From contig NZ_JAOQJQ010000008.1 of assembly GCF_025566885.1 (NCBI RefSeq), positions 1 through 64,000 on the forward strand: a DNA stretch of 64,000 nucleotides, written 5' to 3'. Both the position numbers and the translations under genes were made by a program. The notes beneath the pieces are model-generated. The model did no database searches. It was not told the origin of the DNA and was given only the letters and a program-made list of their open reading frames with translations. Shown in pieces: positions 17,171 to 25,979 of this stretch; the stretch's first letter is position 1, and every line of letters begins with the position of its first letter. Source of the stretch: Brotonthovivens ammoniilytica. Its GTDB lineage: Bacteria; Bacillota; Clostridia; Lachnospirales; Lachnospiraceae.

Positions 17171-17858
17171 CTATTTTATACCCCACTCCCCACACTGTTT
17201 TAATATACTTTGGCCTCTCTGCGGAATCATGCATTTTCGCTCTCAGATGCCGGATATGAACCATAACCGTATTTACAGCGTTTTTATAGTATTTTTCACC
17301 CCAGACTTTTTGAAACAGCTCCTCGGAACTAACCACTTGTCCCAGATTTTCGCACAGAATCCGGAGAATATCAAATTCCGTGGGTGTCAGTGAGAGAGGC
17401 TGTTCATTTAACGTATATGCATGGCTGGCAGTGTTGATGCAAAGTCCCCGGATGGAGAGCTCGCTGCTTTTTGTCTGGCTGGCCGCAGCGTCATAGTGGT
17501 TGGCTCTGCGAAGATGTGCTTTGACGCGGGCTACCAGTTCCAGCGGGCGAAAGGGCTTTGTAATATAGTCGTCTGCTCCAAGGGTAAAGCCGTTGATCTG
17601 ATCAATTTCCCCATCTTTTGCAGTCAGCATCAGCACCGGGAACGTATATTGCTCCCTGATCTTTTGACAAATCGTAAATCCGTCAATATCGGGAAGCATA
17701 ACATCTAAAATTGCAAGATCCAGATGGGTTGTTTGGATACAGTTCAGTGCGTCGGTACCGTTATGGAATTTGTATACAGTAAAATTTTCGTTTTTCAGAT
17801 AAAGTTCAATTAAATTTGCAATTGCGTGTTCATCGTCTACAACTAGAATATCAGGCAT
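17160..17858 (-). CDS. vanR: VanR-type response regulator (OmpR family)
   Basis: A 232-residue regulator: receiver domain with the acidic pair DDE (8-10), phospho-acceptor Asp52 in LAILDVMLPD and Lys101 in YITKPF. The C-terminal winged helix has LTPTEFDILRILCENLGQVVSSEEL and YIKTVWGVGYKI. Position upstream of vanS and the vanG operon identifies its targets. The RBS AAAGGAG is close to the start. The divergent region 17859-18005 probably holds its promoter. Confidence 0.87.
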   Translation of the reverse strand: MPDILVVDDEHAIANLIELYLKNENFTVYKFHNGTDALNCIQTTHLDLAILDVMLPDIDGFTICQKIREQYTFPVLMLTAKDGEIDQINGFTLGADDYITKPFRPLELVARVKAHLRRANHYDAAASQTKSSELSIRGLCINTASHAYTLNEQPLSLTPTEFDILRILCENLGQVVSSEELFQKVWGEKYYKNAVNTVMVHIRHLRAKMHDSAERPKYIKTVWGVGYKIDET

Positions 17859-18005
17859 AAAAAACTCCTTTCAATTTTAAGGCTGATATCTTCATTTTGT
17901 GCAGATGTCAGCTGTTTCAAATTATAGCATATCTCATAAAAATTATGTTGCATTAATGGGTACATTCTCTTAAGATTTTATGAAGCGAGGGAAGGCTGTC
18001 ATTCA

Positions 18006-18034
18006 TTGACAGGATTTTTTTGGTTTGATATTAT
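18006..18034 (+). promoter_or_regulatory. Sigma-A promoter for the structured leader
   Basis: TTGACA (18006-18011), 17-nt spacer, TATTAT (18029-18034). Transcription would begin near 18041, so about 200 nt of leader precede the first codon at 18239. Confidence 0.7.
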
Positions 18035-18040
18035 GAAGCA

Positions 18041-18238
18041 GATATATCAGATGCGGGATGATTTTTGCATCTGCAGGCGGTGAGTAACAAATTGGTATCA
18101 GTGCCGGGTGTTAATCCCCCCATCTGATCTACGCTCCGCCAGGAGGTGCGGTGATTGGGAATAGAATGTTGTCAGCAAGGCTGACCCGAATCACGCACCA
18201 GGTCTTGCAAGAACGAGACTTGAACAGGAGGAATTATT
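18041..18238 (+). ncRNA. Long structured 5' leader, candidate cis-regulatory RNA
   Basis: The leader begins near the predicted transcription start. ATCAGATG (from 18047) pairs with CATCTGAT (18121-18128) to enclose a branched domain with TGCAGGCGG...AATCCCC. A second domain is the structured repeat copy at 18145-18224. The start codon of a 49-residue membrane protein follows with AGGAGG. It does not match the riboswitch classes I can recall by consensus, and no terminator stem is evident, so the mode of action is unknown. Confidence 0.4.
18145..18224 (+). repeat. Structured intergenic repeat, copy 2 (most complete)
   Basis: The outer stem GGTGC(G)GTGATT / AATCACGCACC encloses GGG...CCC pairing, a purine-rich internal loop and the TCAGC-AAG-GCTGA hairpin. 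A second hairpin AGGTCTTGC-AAGA-ACGAGACTT follows. Differences from copies 1 and 3 in the second hairpin swap A-U, G-U and G-C pairs, so the fold is kept. It lies 14 nt before the ATG at 18239. Confidence 0.55.
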
Positions 18239-18388
18239 ATGCAGATAGCAGGTTTAGATTTAAGTATCGGGGCAATTATTATAATATTGCTTGTTTTAAG
18301 CATTGGCGCAGGAGCGGTGTCATTTTTTGCGGCCTTTATGGTCCAGAAGTTTCACAGAAAAAAAGAAGAGAAAAAAGGAAAGAAATAA
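18239..18388 (+). CDS. Small single-span membrane protein
   Basis: A 49-residue protein too short for usual gene calls. The ATG has AGGAGG seven bases upstream. Residues ~10-36 are one hydrophobic helix (IGAIIIILLVLSIGAG...FFAAFMV), followed by a strongly basic tail (FHRKKEEKKGKK), so the C-terminus is probably cytoplasmic. It is cotranscribed with the hydrolase starting 22 bases downstream. No family recognised. Confidence 0.6.
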   Translation: MQIAGLDLSIGAIIIILLVLSIGAGAVSFFAAFMVQKFHRKKEEKKGKK

Positions 18389-18409
18389 AGCTTGATCAGG
18401 GAGGCAGTT

Positions 18410-18937
18410 ATGGATATTCTAATCGTCGTGGATATGCAGAATGATTTTGTTACAGGTGCTCTGGGAAGTGATGATGCCAGAGCCATAGTTCCCCGGGCAG
18501 TGAGAAAAATCCAGAGTTTTTCCGGGGAAATAATATTTACACGGGATACCCACGGAGACAATTATCTGGAAACACTGGAGGGAAAAAAGCTTCCGGTGAA
18601 ACATTGTATTGCCCATACAAAAGGCTGGGAACTGATTCCGGAGATTCAGAAATTCTGCCATAAGGAGCCTGTTGACAAGCCGGCATTTGGCAGCTTTCTT
18701 CTGGGGGAGACTCTTCGGAAACTCAATGAGCAGGAGCGGATAAGGACCGTTACGCTGATTGGGCTTTGCACGGATATTTGTGTAATTTCCAATGCCGTGA
18801 TTGCAAAGGCGTCTCTGCCGGATGTAGAGATCATTGTAGATGCAGCCTGCTGTGCGGGAAGTACAAAAGAAGGGCATCAGTGCGCGCTAGAGGCAATGAG
18901 CCGCTGTCAGATACGTATTGAAAATCAGCAGCTATAG
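18410..18937 (+). CDS. Isochorismatase-family cysteine hydrolase
   Basis: A ~175-residue hydrolase of the isochorismatase/nicotinamidase superfamily. Catalytic residues are visible: Asp in IVVDMQNDFVTGAL, Lys in VDKPAFGSF, and Cys in LIGLCTDICVISNA. The metal/His segment is TRDTHGDNYL. The pattern is closer to nicotinamidase-like than to isochorismatase proteins, but substrate cannot be fixed. ATG at 18410 follows GGGAGG; an upstream TTG at 18392 is less likely. Confidence 0.8.
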   Translation: MDILIVVDMQNDFVTGALGSDDARAIVPRAVRKIQSFSGEIIFTRDTHGDNYLETLEGKKLPVKHCIAHTKGWELIPEIQKFCHKEPVDKPAFGSFLLGETLRKLNEQERIRTVTLIGLCTDICVISNAVIAKASLPDVEIIVDAACCAGSTKEGHQCALEAMSRCQIRIENQQL

Positions 18938-18985
18938 CCTTAGCATCCTGCAATAAGCCAAAATGTGTTAGTTGTTTTTTGGAGC

Positions 18986-19903
18986 TTATATGATTTTTTT
19001 CTTTTTAAAATATAGAATTTCCCCGATAATGACAGCTAGACTGATAATGATAACTACTCCATAGCCGTATTTTGTATCAAGTTCCGGCATATGAGTAAAA
19101 TTCATGCCATACCAGCCGGCGATAAGTGTCAGCGGGAAAAAAATAGAAGTCAGCACAGTCATAAACTGCATATTTTTATTCTGACGGTGATCTATTTCTG
19201 CCTGATAGACTTCTCTGAGTGTCTGGCAGTATTCAATCAGCTGTACAGTTGTATCGTGGAGACGTCCGGTCCGGTCTCCAAATAAGCGTATATATCCCAT
19301 CCGCTCATCATCGAAATATCCTTTTTCATTTTCTTCCAGCTCTCTGGAAAGATCTTCCATCTGCTCATAATAGCACCGGATTTTTGTAAGCTCTCTTCGA
19401 TAAGAAAATAACTGGGGAAGCATGTTGTGGATTTTTCCGTGCATGACTTTTTCTTCCAGTGAAATCAGATGCTTTTCGTAATGTTCCAGCATTTCAAGGT
19501 CGTCTTTAATAAAATAGTGGAGAAAGCCGTAAAGAAACAGCTCCGGAGTAATTTCCTGGTGCTGGTATTTTTGTACTATTTTACAGATAATACGATCGGC
19601 CAGAGTTCCGCTGTCTATAATCACAATACTTTTTTCATTAATATAAAATACAAGCTCATAGGCAGTTTTTGAATGTTTTTCTTTATCCGGAAACAGAATG
19701 GTGCCAAAAATATATTTGGAGTAGATTTCTGTTTTACAGGAATGAACCTTTGTATATTCAAAGCCGGTGTATTCCGGAAAGCCAAGAGCCTTTTTTTGCT
19801 CTTCCCATTCTTCGGGAGTAAGAATAGCTGTAAAGTAGGAGCCATTGGCATCCTTTGGGTGTGTCAGTCTCTTTAGCTGGCCGTTTAGCTGATAAAACAT
19901 CAT
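18986..19903 (-). CDS. corA: CorA-family magnesium/divalent cation transporter
   Basis: A ~305-residue CorA-type channel. The C-terminus has the two membrane helices with the selectivity motif YGMN (GWYGMNFTHMPEL) between them and a basic KKKK tail. The N-terminal ~240 residues are the cytoplasmic alpha/beta domain and long stalk helices. I chose the ATG at 19903 because AGGAGG lies eight bases before it; the frame extends upstream to 19960 without a ribosome site. Monocistronic. Confidence 0.88.
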   Translation of the reverse strand: MMFYQLNGQLKRLTHPKDANGSYFTAILTPEEWEEQKKALGFPEYTGFEYTKVHSCKTEIYSKYIFGTILFPDKEKHSKTAYELVFYINEKSIVIIDSGTLADRIICKIVQKYQHQEITPELFLYGFLHYFIKDDLEMLEHYEKHLISLEEKVMHGKIHNMLPQLFSYRRELTKIRCYYEQMEDLSRELEENEKGYFDDERMGYIRLFGDRTGRLHDTTVQLIEYCQTLREVYQAEIDHRQNKNMQFMTVLTSIFFPLTLIAGWYGMNFTHMPELDTKYGYGVVIIISLAVIIGEILYFKKKKII

Positions 19904-20134
19904 AATGAAAACCTCCTTGGTATGTATGACTTGATTTCTGGGGTACTGCGAATCACGCACAGGTTCAGTATATACCTGTAATACCGGTAATTATACAAAA
20001 AAGGAAAAAACGGTTAAAAATTTTTAAAACTAGTTTGTGAGATCAATTCCCGGGGCAATTTAAAAGGGACTATTTACATCTTTTTAAAATCTGAGTAAAC
20101 TTAAAATAATATCTATCGTTAAGGATGTGAAGCT

Positions 20135-21031
20135 ATGAATGATTTGCAGATTGAATATTTTCTTGCCTCAGCTAGGAATTTAAGTTTTTCGAAAGCTGCA
20201 CAGGAGCTGTTTGTGTCTCAGCCGGCAGTGAGCAGGCAGGTAATTGCGCTGGAAGAGGAGCTTGGATGTCCGCTTTTTGAGCGCAGAAATAAGGGGATTT
20301 TGCTCACCGGAAACGGAAAACTGTTTTATGATTTTTTTGAAGAGTACAAAACCTCGCTGAACAATCTGAAAATGCGTGCGCAGCTGTCTATGGAAAATAA
20401 AAACCGGATTATCCGGCTGGGGGTTATGAATAATTCTAATATTTCACATATACTAATACCGCTGCAGGAGATTTTTTACCGGCGGTTTCCTGATGTAAAA
20501 CTGGAAGTCAACAGCTATGAGCCAAGAAAAGCGGTGGAAGCGCTGCAGGCCGGGAAAGAGGATGTGGTTTTGACAATTGAGCCAAAAGTTTTAAATATAG
20601 ATGGCATTGCCTCCGAAATTATCACAGAGCTGCCAAGGGTGCTGCTTTATCATAAGAAGACACAGCAGAAAAATCCCGGAAAGGAATTAACGCCCAATGA
20701 TTTTAAAGGAGAGGCGTTTTTAACTGTTTCAGATGAAGAATTTGATTATGTGACGGATTTAATCCGGGGATTTTGCCGTCCCTATGGATTTGTGCCCAAG
20801 GTGCAGCTTGTACACAGCACCGACGCTATGATTCTAGGGGTTCAGTGCGGACTGGGGGTGGCGATTTCAGATATCTGGTGCAGAGCCCTTGATAATGCAA
20901 GCTTTGGGTATCTGGAACTGGATTCCTCCCACCAGGTAAATCTGTTATGGAAAAATGATAAGGATGATCCGGCGCTGCGTGCATTTGTGGCACTTTTAAG
21001 AGAAATGGTTTCTGTAAAAAACAGTCCGTGA
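20135..21031 (+). CDS. LysR-family transcriptional regulator
   Basis: A 298-residue regulator. Residues 1-60 form the LysR winged HTH (YFLASARNLSFSKAAQELFVSQPAVSRQV), and residues ~90-295 the periplasmic-binding-like effector domain. The ATG follows AAGGATG. It is divergent from corA and stands alone, so its regulon is not clear; inducer unknown. Confidence 0.88.
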   Translation: MNDLQIEYFLASARNLSFSKAAQELFVSQPAVSRQVIALEEELGCPLFERRNKGILLTGNGKLFYDFFEEYKTSLNNLKMRAQLSMENKNRIIRLGVMNNSNISHILIPLQEIFYRRFPDVKLEVNSYEPRKAVEALQAGKEDVVLTIEPKVLNIDGIASEIITELPRVLLYHKKTQQKNPGKELTPNDFKGEAFLTVSDEEFDYVTDLIRGFCRPYGFVPKVQLVHSTDAMILGVQCGLGVAISDIWCRALDNASFGYLELDSSHQVNLLWKNDKDDPALRAFVALLREMVSVKNSP

Positions 21032-21187
21032 ATCAGAAACATATTTCGGACAGGCATTCTCACGGTTGTATGCGTTTTGGCTTGACACAATGCACAAAAA
21101 AGTATAAAATTTATATGTTGTAGTTATGACATATATAATTTTTTAGTTGTTATATGTACAATGAAAATTAAATAAGGAGGTGCTCCT

Positions 21188-22744
21188 GTGCCAGGTATCA
21201 TTGCAGTAGTAATTACAGCAGTGGTCGTTGCAGTTGTTGCTTCTGTCATCTCAGTTTTTGCCACCAAGTCCCACATCCAGAAAGTATCTGATGAGAAAAT
21301 TGGAAGTGCGGAAGATCGGGCAAGAACCATTATTGATGATGCTGTGAAATCAGCAGAGGCGAAAAAGCGTGAGGCGATGCTTGAGGTCAAGGAAGAGTCC
21401 ATTAAAACCAAGAATGAACTCGACAGAGAAATTAAAGACCGGAGAGCAGAGATTCAGCGCAATGAACGCCGGATTGTGCAGAAAGAAGAAAATCTGGACA
21501 AGAAGCTGGAGGCTATCGAGAAAAAAGAGGCCGGATTTGCAGCAAAAGAAGAAGAAATTAAACGACAAAAAGCTGAAGTTGCCAAATTAAATGAAGAAAG
21601 AGTACAGGAACTAGAAAGAATCTCTGGACTTACCTCCGAACAGGCAAAAGAATATCTTTTAAAAACCGTCGAAGAAGATGTTAAACTTGATACTGCTAAA
21701 TTAATCAAAGAATTAGAGACGAAAGCAAAAGAGGAAGCGGGAAAGAAAGCCAAAGAATATGTGGTGACAGCGATTCAGAAATGTGCTGCAGATCATGTGG
21801 CGGAAACTACGATCTCAGTAGTACAGCTTCCAAATGACGAGATGAAAGGGCGTATTATTGGACGAGAGGGACGTAATATCAGAACCCTTGAGACCATGAC
21901 GGGAGTGGATCTGATTATTGATGATACTCCGGAAGCGGTTATCTTGTCAGGCTTTGATCCAATCCGCCGTGAGGTTGCGCGGATTGCTCTAGAAAAGCTG
22001 ATTGTGGACGGGCGTATTCATCCGGCCAGAATCGAAGAAATGGTTGAGAAAGCACAAAAAGAAGTTGAAACAATGATTCGCGAAGAAGGTGAGGCGGCAT
22101 CGTTAGAGGTTGGGGTTCATGGAATCCATCCGGAGCTGATTCGTCTGCTGGGCAGAATGAAGTTCCGGACAAGTTATGGACAGAATGCATTGAAGCATTC
22201 CATTGAAGTTGCCCAGATCACCGGACTTTTAGCAGCTGAAGTAGGTGTGGATGTAAGAATCGCTAAACGTGCAGGTTTATTACACGACATCGGAAAATCT
22301 GTTGATCATGAAATGGAAGGCTCTCACATTCAGATCGGTGTGGATCTGTGCAGAAAGTTCAAAGAGTCTGCAACTGTGATCAATGCGGTGGAATCACATC
22401 ACGGTGATGTGGAACCGGAAACACTGATTGCATGTCTGGTACAGGCTGCTGATACGATTTCAGCGGCAAGACCCGGTGCAAGAAGAGAGACATTAGAAAC
22501 ATATTCAAACAGATTGAAACAGCTAGAAGATATTACAAATAGTTTTAAAGGTGTAGATAAATCTTTTGCAATTCAGGCAGGTAGAGAGATTCGAATTATG
22601 GTTATACCAGAACAGGTATCTGATGCAGATATGGTATTAATGGCCCGGGATATATCAAAGCAGATTGAAGCGGAATTAGAATATCCAGGTCAGATTAAGG
22701 TAAATGTTATCAGGGAGTCGCGTGTAGTAGATTACGCTAAATAA
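21188..22744 (+). CDS. rny: Ribonuclease Y
   Basis: The 518-residue membrane endoribonuclease that starts mRNA decay in Firmicutes. Order: N-terminal membrane helix (1-25), long coiled coil (~30-200), KH domain (IGREGRNIRTLETMTGVDL), HD domain with the metal-binding HD in LLHDIGKSVDHE, then the conserved C-terminal part ending NVIRESRVVDYAK. Length is typical. Translation starts at a GTG preceded by AAGGAGG eight bases upstream. Monocistronic with its own terminator. Confidence 0.96.
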   Translation: MPGIIAVVITAVVVAVVASVISVFATKSHIQKVSDEKIGSAEDRARTIIDDAVKSAEAKKREAMLEVKEESIKTKNELDREIKDRRAEIQRNERRIVQKEENLDKKLEAIEKKEAGFAAKEEEIKRQKAEVAKLNEERVQELERISGLTSEQAKEYLLKTVEEDVKLDTAKLIKELETKAKEEAGKKAKEYVVTAIQKCAADHVAETTISVVQLPNDEMKGRIIGREGRNIRTLETMTGVDLIIDDTPEAVILSGFDPIRREVARIALEKLIVDGRIHPARIEEMVEKAQKEVETMIREEGEAASLEVGVHGIHPELIRLLGRMKFRTSYGQNALKHSIEVAQITGLLAAEVGVDVRIAKRAGLLHDIGKSVDHEMEGSHIQIGVDLCRKFKESATVINAVESHHGDVEPETLIACLVQAADTISAARPGARRETLETYSNRLKQLEDITNSFKGVDKSFAIQAGREIRIMVIPEQVSDADMVLMARDISKQIEAELEYPGQIKVNVIRESRVVDYAK

Positions 22745-22770
22745 CAGACCATGAAAGTTCCAAACGATAA

Positions 22771-22809
22771 GAAACCCGCAAATGACGTCTCGTCATTTGC
22801 GGGATTTTT
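22771..22809 (+). terminator. Intrinsic terminator of rny
   Basis: CCCGCAAATGACG pairs perfectly with CGTCATTTGCGGG around a 3-nt loop, followed by ATTTTTG. Confidence 0.9.
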
Positions 22810-23022
22810 GTGTTACAATATAAGTATGAGAACCTGATTCCGTAAAAACTACATGTTCAAAATTTGTTAAATATAGTGAAATTCAGAGGATTAATTAAGA
22901 AAAAATTAATGTGATATGACTAAAAAAGAAAAAGTTTTCAATTTGGGGAGCAAAATGGGTGTCAAATGAATCACATATATGAAGAGTTTTACATAGCGCA
23001 GAGAAGTAAGGCGGGAAACATA

Positions 23023-23499
23023 ATGAACAAGATTACAAATGATGAATTTGCGGATTATGTTGCAGCTTGTCAAAACGGAATGTACAGTTTTGCATTTGCA
23101 TTACTGAAACATGAAGCGGATGCGCAAGATGCAGTCAGTGAAGCAATAGTGAAGGCTTTTGAACACAAGCACAAATTACGGGAAAGGGAAAAGTTTAAAT
23201 CATGGATAATGGAAATTTTAATGAATGTTATACGGGCAATGATTAGAAAACAAAATAAATTGCTTGTGGTTCCAGATGTAGAAGCGTTAGAGACCAGTAT
23301 CATTTCTGAAAAGAATTATGATAATCTTTGGGACGCGGTTATGAACCTGGAAGCAAAATTTCGAATGGTTGTCATATTATACTATTTTGAATCTTTTTCA
23401 ACCATGGAAATCAGTGAAATTATTAAGGTTCCAGAAGGGACCGTCAGGTCAAGGCTGGCCAGGGCAAGGAATAAGTTGAAAAGTTTAATTGAGCTTTGA
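23023..23499 (+). CDS. ECF-type RNA polymerase sigma factor
   Basis: A ~158-residue sigma-70 family protein with region 2 (SFAFALLKHEADAQDAVSEAIVKAFEHKHKLR, FKSWIMEILMN) and region 4 HTH (SFSTMEISEIIKVPEGTVRSRLARARNKLK). I prefer the ATG at 23023, in context AAGGCGGGAAACATA; an in-frame ATG at 22966 would add 19 residues that do not belong to the sigma fold. The next gene, 18 bases downstream, encodes its probable membrane anti-sigma factor. Confidence 0.87.
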   Translation: MNKITNDEFADYVAACQNGMYSFAFALLKHEADAQDAVSEAIVKAFEHKHKLREREKFKSWIMEILMNVIRAMIRKQNKLLVVPDVEALETSIISEKNYDNLWDAVMNLEAKFRMVVILYYFESFSTMEISEIIKVPEGTVRSRLARARNKLKSLIEL

Positions 23500-23517
23500 T
23501 AGCTACAGGAGAATGAC

Positions 23518-24681
23518 ATGGACAATAATATAGATGATAAATTAAGGGAAATGGCCCAAAATTCTCATATTTCTATGCCGGAAAATTTTGAAAATGACAT
23601 GGATCGTCTGGTAAAACAACTCTGCGCCGAATCCAGACGTGTTAAAGTCAGAAATCATTTTCGAAAAATGGTGTTAATTCCTATGTGTGGCATTTTATTT
23701 ACATCTGCAGGTGTTTGTGCCGCAGTCAACTACCGGTATCAGAGAATGGAGGCTATGAGTTACGATGAACGGATTGCTTACGTTCATGAATTACAAAGTA
23801 CGGATATCCAGGCAGATAGCTATAACAGAGATCTGACAGAGAAAGAAAAGAAGCGGTTAGACATTTTGAAGAAAGAGTATAGTTTATATGGAAAATTTCC
23901 CACTTCAGAATTATTGCGGCTTGCAAATAATAAATGGGTAGTTTCAAACAAACTCTGTTTTGTAAGCACAACCAGTACATTTTATTTTCCTGATCGTCAG
24001 ATGAACGATGAAGAGCTGTTACAGCTGATAGACTTTTACTATAAACGAGATTATAGTATCTATTCCTATGCCTCTGCCAAAAAAACAGAAGTGTTCCAGG
24101 AAGCAAGTAAGATATCAGAAGATGAGGCGGTGGAGATTGGAATAGATAGGATTAAAGATATTTTTGGAGAGGATGTGTCAGGGTATAAATCTGAGATATT
24201 TACAATTGGAGGAACTCCTGATGAGGGAGAGAAAATGTATGTAATTGAATATTCTGGTGAAGAGAATCAATTATACAATATTAATATTTATGCAAATAGT
24301 GGTGCCTTTTATGAAATAAGAGAAGAAAAAGAAAGTACATATGAGAAAGGGATAAGGATTGATAAGAAAGATTTTTTCCGGTACTATAATCAAGTTAAGA
24401 ATGAGTATCTAAATATGATTGTTGATGGTAAAAACCTTACGCAATCTTATATGGAATATTATGAAGTAGATGGACAGAATAAATTGTATAATGGAATACT
24501 TTGCTTTTATTTTGTTTTAGACGATAATAGAGCATGTATTATTGATTATAGTATTTCTGATCAATCTGTTTATAGAATCGCGCATTTGGACAATTATGAT
24601 GCATTTGTGTCAAATGAAGAAGATGCTTTAAAATATTTTGAGAAAAATGGAATTAAAAAAGAGAAATTGTATTGTGAGTAA
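23518..24681 (+). CDS. Membrane anti-sigma factor-like protein with PepSY-like region
   Basis: A 387-residue protein. Residues 1-45 are cytoplasmic and start DNNIDDKLREMAQNSHISMPENF, as in DUF4179-type anti-sigma partners. One membrane helix (~53-72, MVLIPMCGILFTSAGVCAA) follows, then a large extracellular part. Within that, SKISEDEAVEIGIDRIKDIFG and YVIEYSG... resemble PepSY-like folds. The spacing to the sigma gene implies translational coupling. The sigma/anti-sigma relation is inferred from order and topology. Confidence 0.65.
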   Translation: MDNNIDDKLREMAQNSHISMPENFENDMDRLVKQLCAESRRVKVRNHFRKMVLIPMCGILFTSAGVCAAVNYRYQRMEAMSYDERIAYVHELQSTDIQADSYNRDLTEKEKKRLDILKKEYSLYGKFPTSELLRLANNKWVVSNKLCFVSTTSTFYFPDRQMNDEELLQLIDFYYKRDYSIYSYASAKKTEVFQEASKISEDEAVEIGIDRIKDIFGEDVSGYKSEIFTIGGTPDEGEKMYVIEYSGEENQLYNINIYANSGAFYEIREEKESTYEKGIRIDKKDFFRYYNQVKNEYLNMIVDGKNLTQSYMEYYEVDGQNKLYNGILCFYFVLDDNRACIIDYSISDQSVYRIAHLDNYDAFVSNEEDALKYFEKNGIKKEKLYCE

Positions 24682-24746
24682 TTAAAGGATTATTTATATA
24701 ATTTAGAAAAAGTGATGTTTAGTATAATAAAGAAAAGAGGAATAAT

Positions 24747-25103
24747 ATGAGTAAAAAGTTGAGAAAAGTGATAGTTGTTATTAGTTTAATAGCAGTTTTT
24801 ACATTACAATGTGGATTTGATTTTTCAAATAGAGATGTAAAAAGTGTTAACTATGATGTTGAAGAGCAGTCTGATTTTAATATTCAACCAAGATACGCTT
24901 ACGCATATGTTAATGCAAATGGTTTAAGAGTTAGAAGTAGTGCATCAACAAGTGGGACCATAGTAGGTTTACTGTATAGTGGTGATAAAGTAAAAGTAGA
25001 CCGTACAGTTACAAACTCAGAAGGTACTTGGTGTTATATAAGAGCAGTGGCCAATGGAGTGTCTGGTTATGTAAGTAAACAGTATCTTTCATTTACAGAA
25101 TAG
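24747..25103 (+). CDS. Secreted SH3b-domain protein
   Basis: A 118-residue protein with a signal peptide (SKKLRKVIVVISLIAVFTLQCGF). One bacterial SH3 domain covers residues ~50-115, with the NANGLRVRSSASTSGTIVGLLYSGDKV and GYVSKQYL signatures. Cys27 is not in a good lipobox, so it is probably released or wall-associated rather than a lipoprotein. Such domains bind peptidoglycan. It follows the sigma/anti-sigma pair by 65 bases and may be a target of that sigma factor (inference). Confidence 0.75.
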   Translation: MSKKLRKVIVVISLIAVFTLQCGFDFSNRDVKSVNYDVEEQSDFNIQPRYAYAYVNANGLRVRSSASTSGTIVGLLYSGDKVKVDRTVTNSEGTWCYIRAVANGVSGYVSKQYLSFTE

Positions 25104-25219
25104 GAAAATACATGAATAAACATCACTTTCTATATACAAAATTAGGGTAAGGCAATGGCTTTACCCTGCTACTAACCAGAAAAAACTATGAATGAAGCGT
25201 ACAGAAGAGGAGAATAAAT

Positions 25220-25588
25220 ATGGTATATATGACAAACAGTGAATTATTAATTATGAAATGTGTTTGGGATTACGGTGGAGAAATCCCAATGTCACAGTTA
25301 ATCAAAGACCTGGCGGAGAAGTACAATAAAAGCTGGAAGAGAACAACGGTACGTACGTTTATTACACGTCTGGAAAATAAAGAATGTTTATATACATACA
25401 GGACCGGCAGAAATGCATTTGTTCAGGCGCTGCTTCGTAAAGAGGATTTTCGTACACAGCGGGCAAAGCAGATTGTAGAGTTCTGGTATGAAGGTTCTGC
25501 ACTTGAGCTGGTATCCTATGTGTTTAAAAATAAAGAGATAACGGATGAGGAGAAGGGGAAAGTAAAACGCTATTTGAATGAACTGTAA
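25220..25588 (+). CDS. BlaI/MecI/CopY-family repressor
   Basis: A 122-residue winged-helix protein. TNSELLIMKCVWDYGGEIPMSQLI and WKRTTVRTFITRLENKECLYTYRTGRN form the HTH and wing of the BlaI family; the C-terminal helices (FWYEGSALELVSYVF) make the dimer. Usual partners, a BlaR1-like sensor protease or beta-lactamase, are absent nearby, so it is an orphan. RBS GAGGAG is upstream of the ATG at 25220. Confidence 0.85.
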   Translation: MVYMTNSELLIMKCVWDYGGEIPMSQLIKDLAEKYNKSWKRTTVRTFITRLENKECLYTYRTGRNAFVQALLRKEDFRTQRAKQIVEFWYEGSALELVSYVFKNKEITDEEKGKVKRYLNEL

Positions 25589-25706
25589 CATGCAGTTTTC
25601 CAGGAGAGAATATCAAATTAAGTTTATCTGGATTTTAGAATATATCTGATTATTTTAGTATTTTCATTTTTATTTCATTCCTGTTCTTTTGAATATTTTA
25701 TTAGAT

Positions 25707-25753
25707 TAATGCGCTAAGTTCTGTCTGTAAATTTGCAGAGGATTAGCGCATTA
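25707..25753. repeat. Inverted repeat in the gap 25589-25979
   Basis: TAATGCGCTAA and TTAGCGCATTA are perfect 11-bp arms separated by 25 nt. No T run follows, so an operator or a weak hairpin is possible. The rest of this 391-nt gap is AT-rich, with no gene visible. Confidence 0.45.
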
Positions 25754-25979
25754 GTTTTGCGTTAGATTATATGGGATATAGAAATACTTAGGTTAAAACA
25801 AAAAATCCATGCATTAGCAAAACTAGAACGTATTGTTATTTCTGTAATTTTTTGAAAGCGTAGAAACAGAACAATTTTATATCATATAAAATATATTCAC
25901 ATTGGTCCCAAAATGATGTAAAATATGATGTAACCGATGAATGGTTTGATTTCAGATTTTAGATTTTAGGAGGTCCTTT

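Noticed and set aside
25145..25168. Terminator after the SH3b gene
   Set aside because: AGGGTAA/TTTACCCT forms a short stem, but no T run follows; left unannotated as a terminator.
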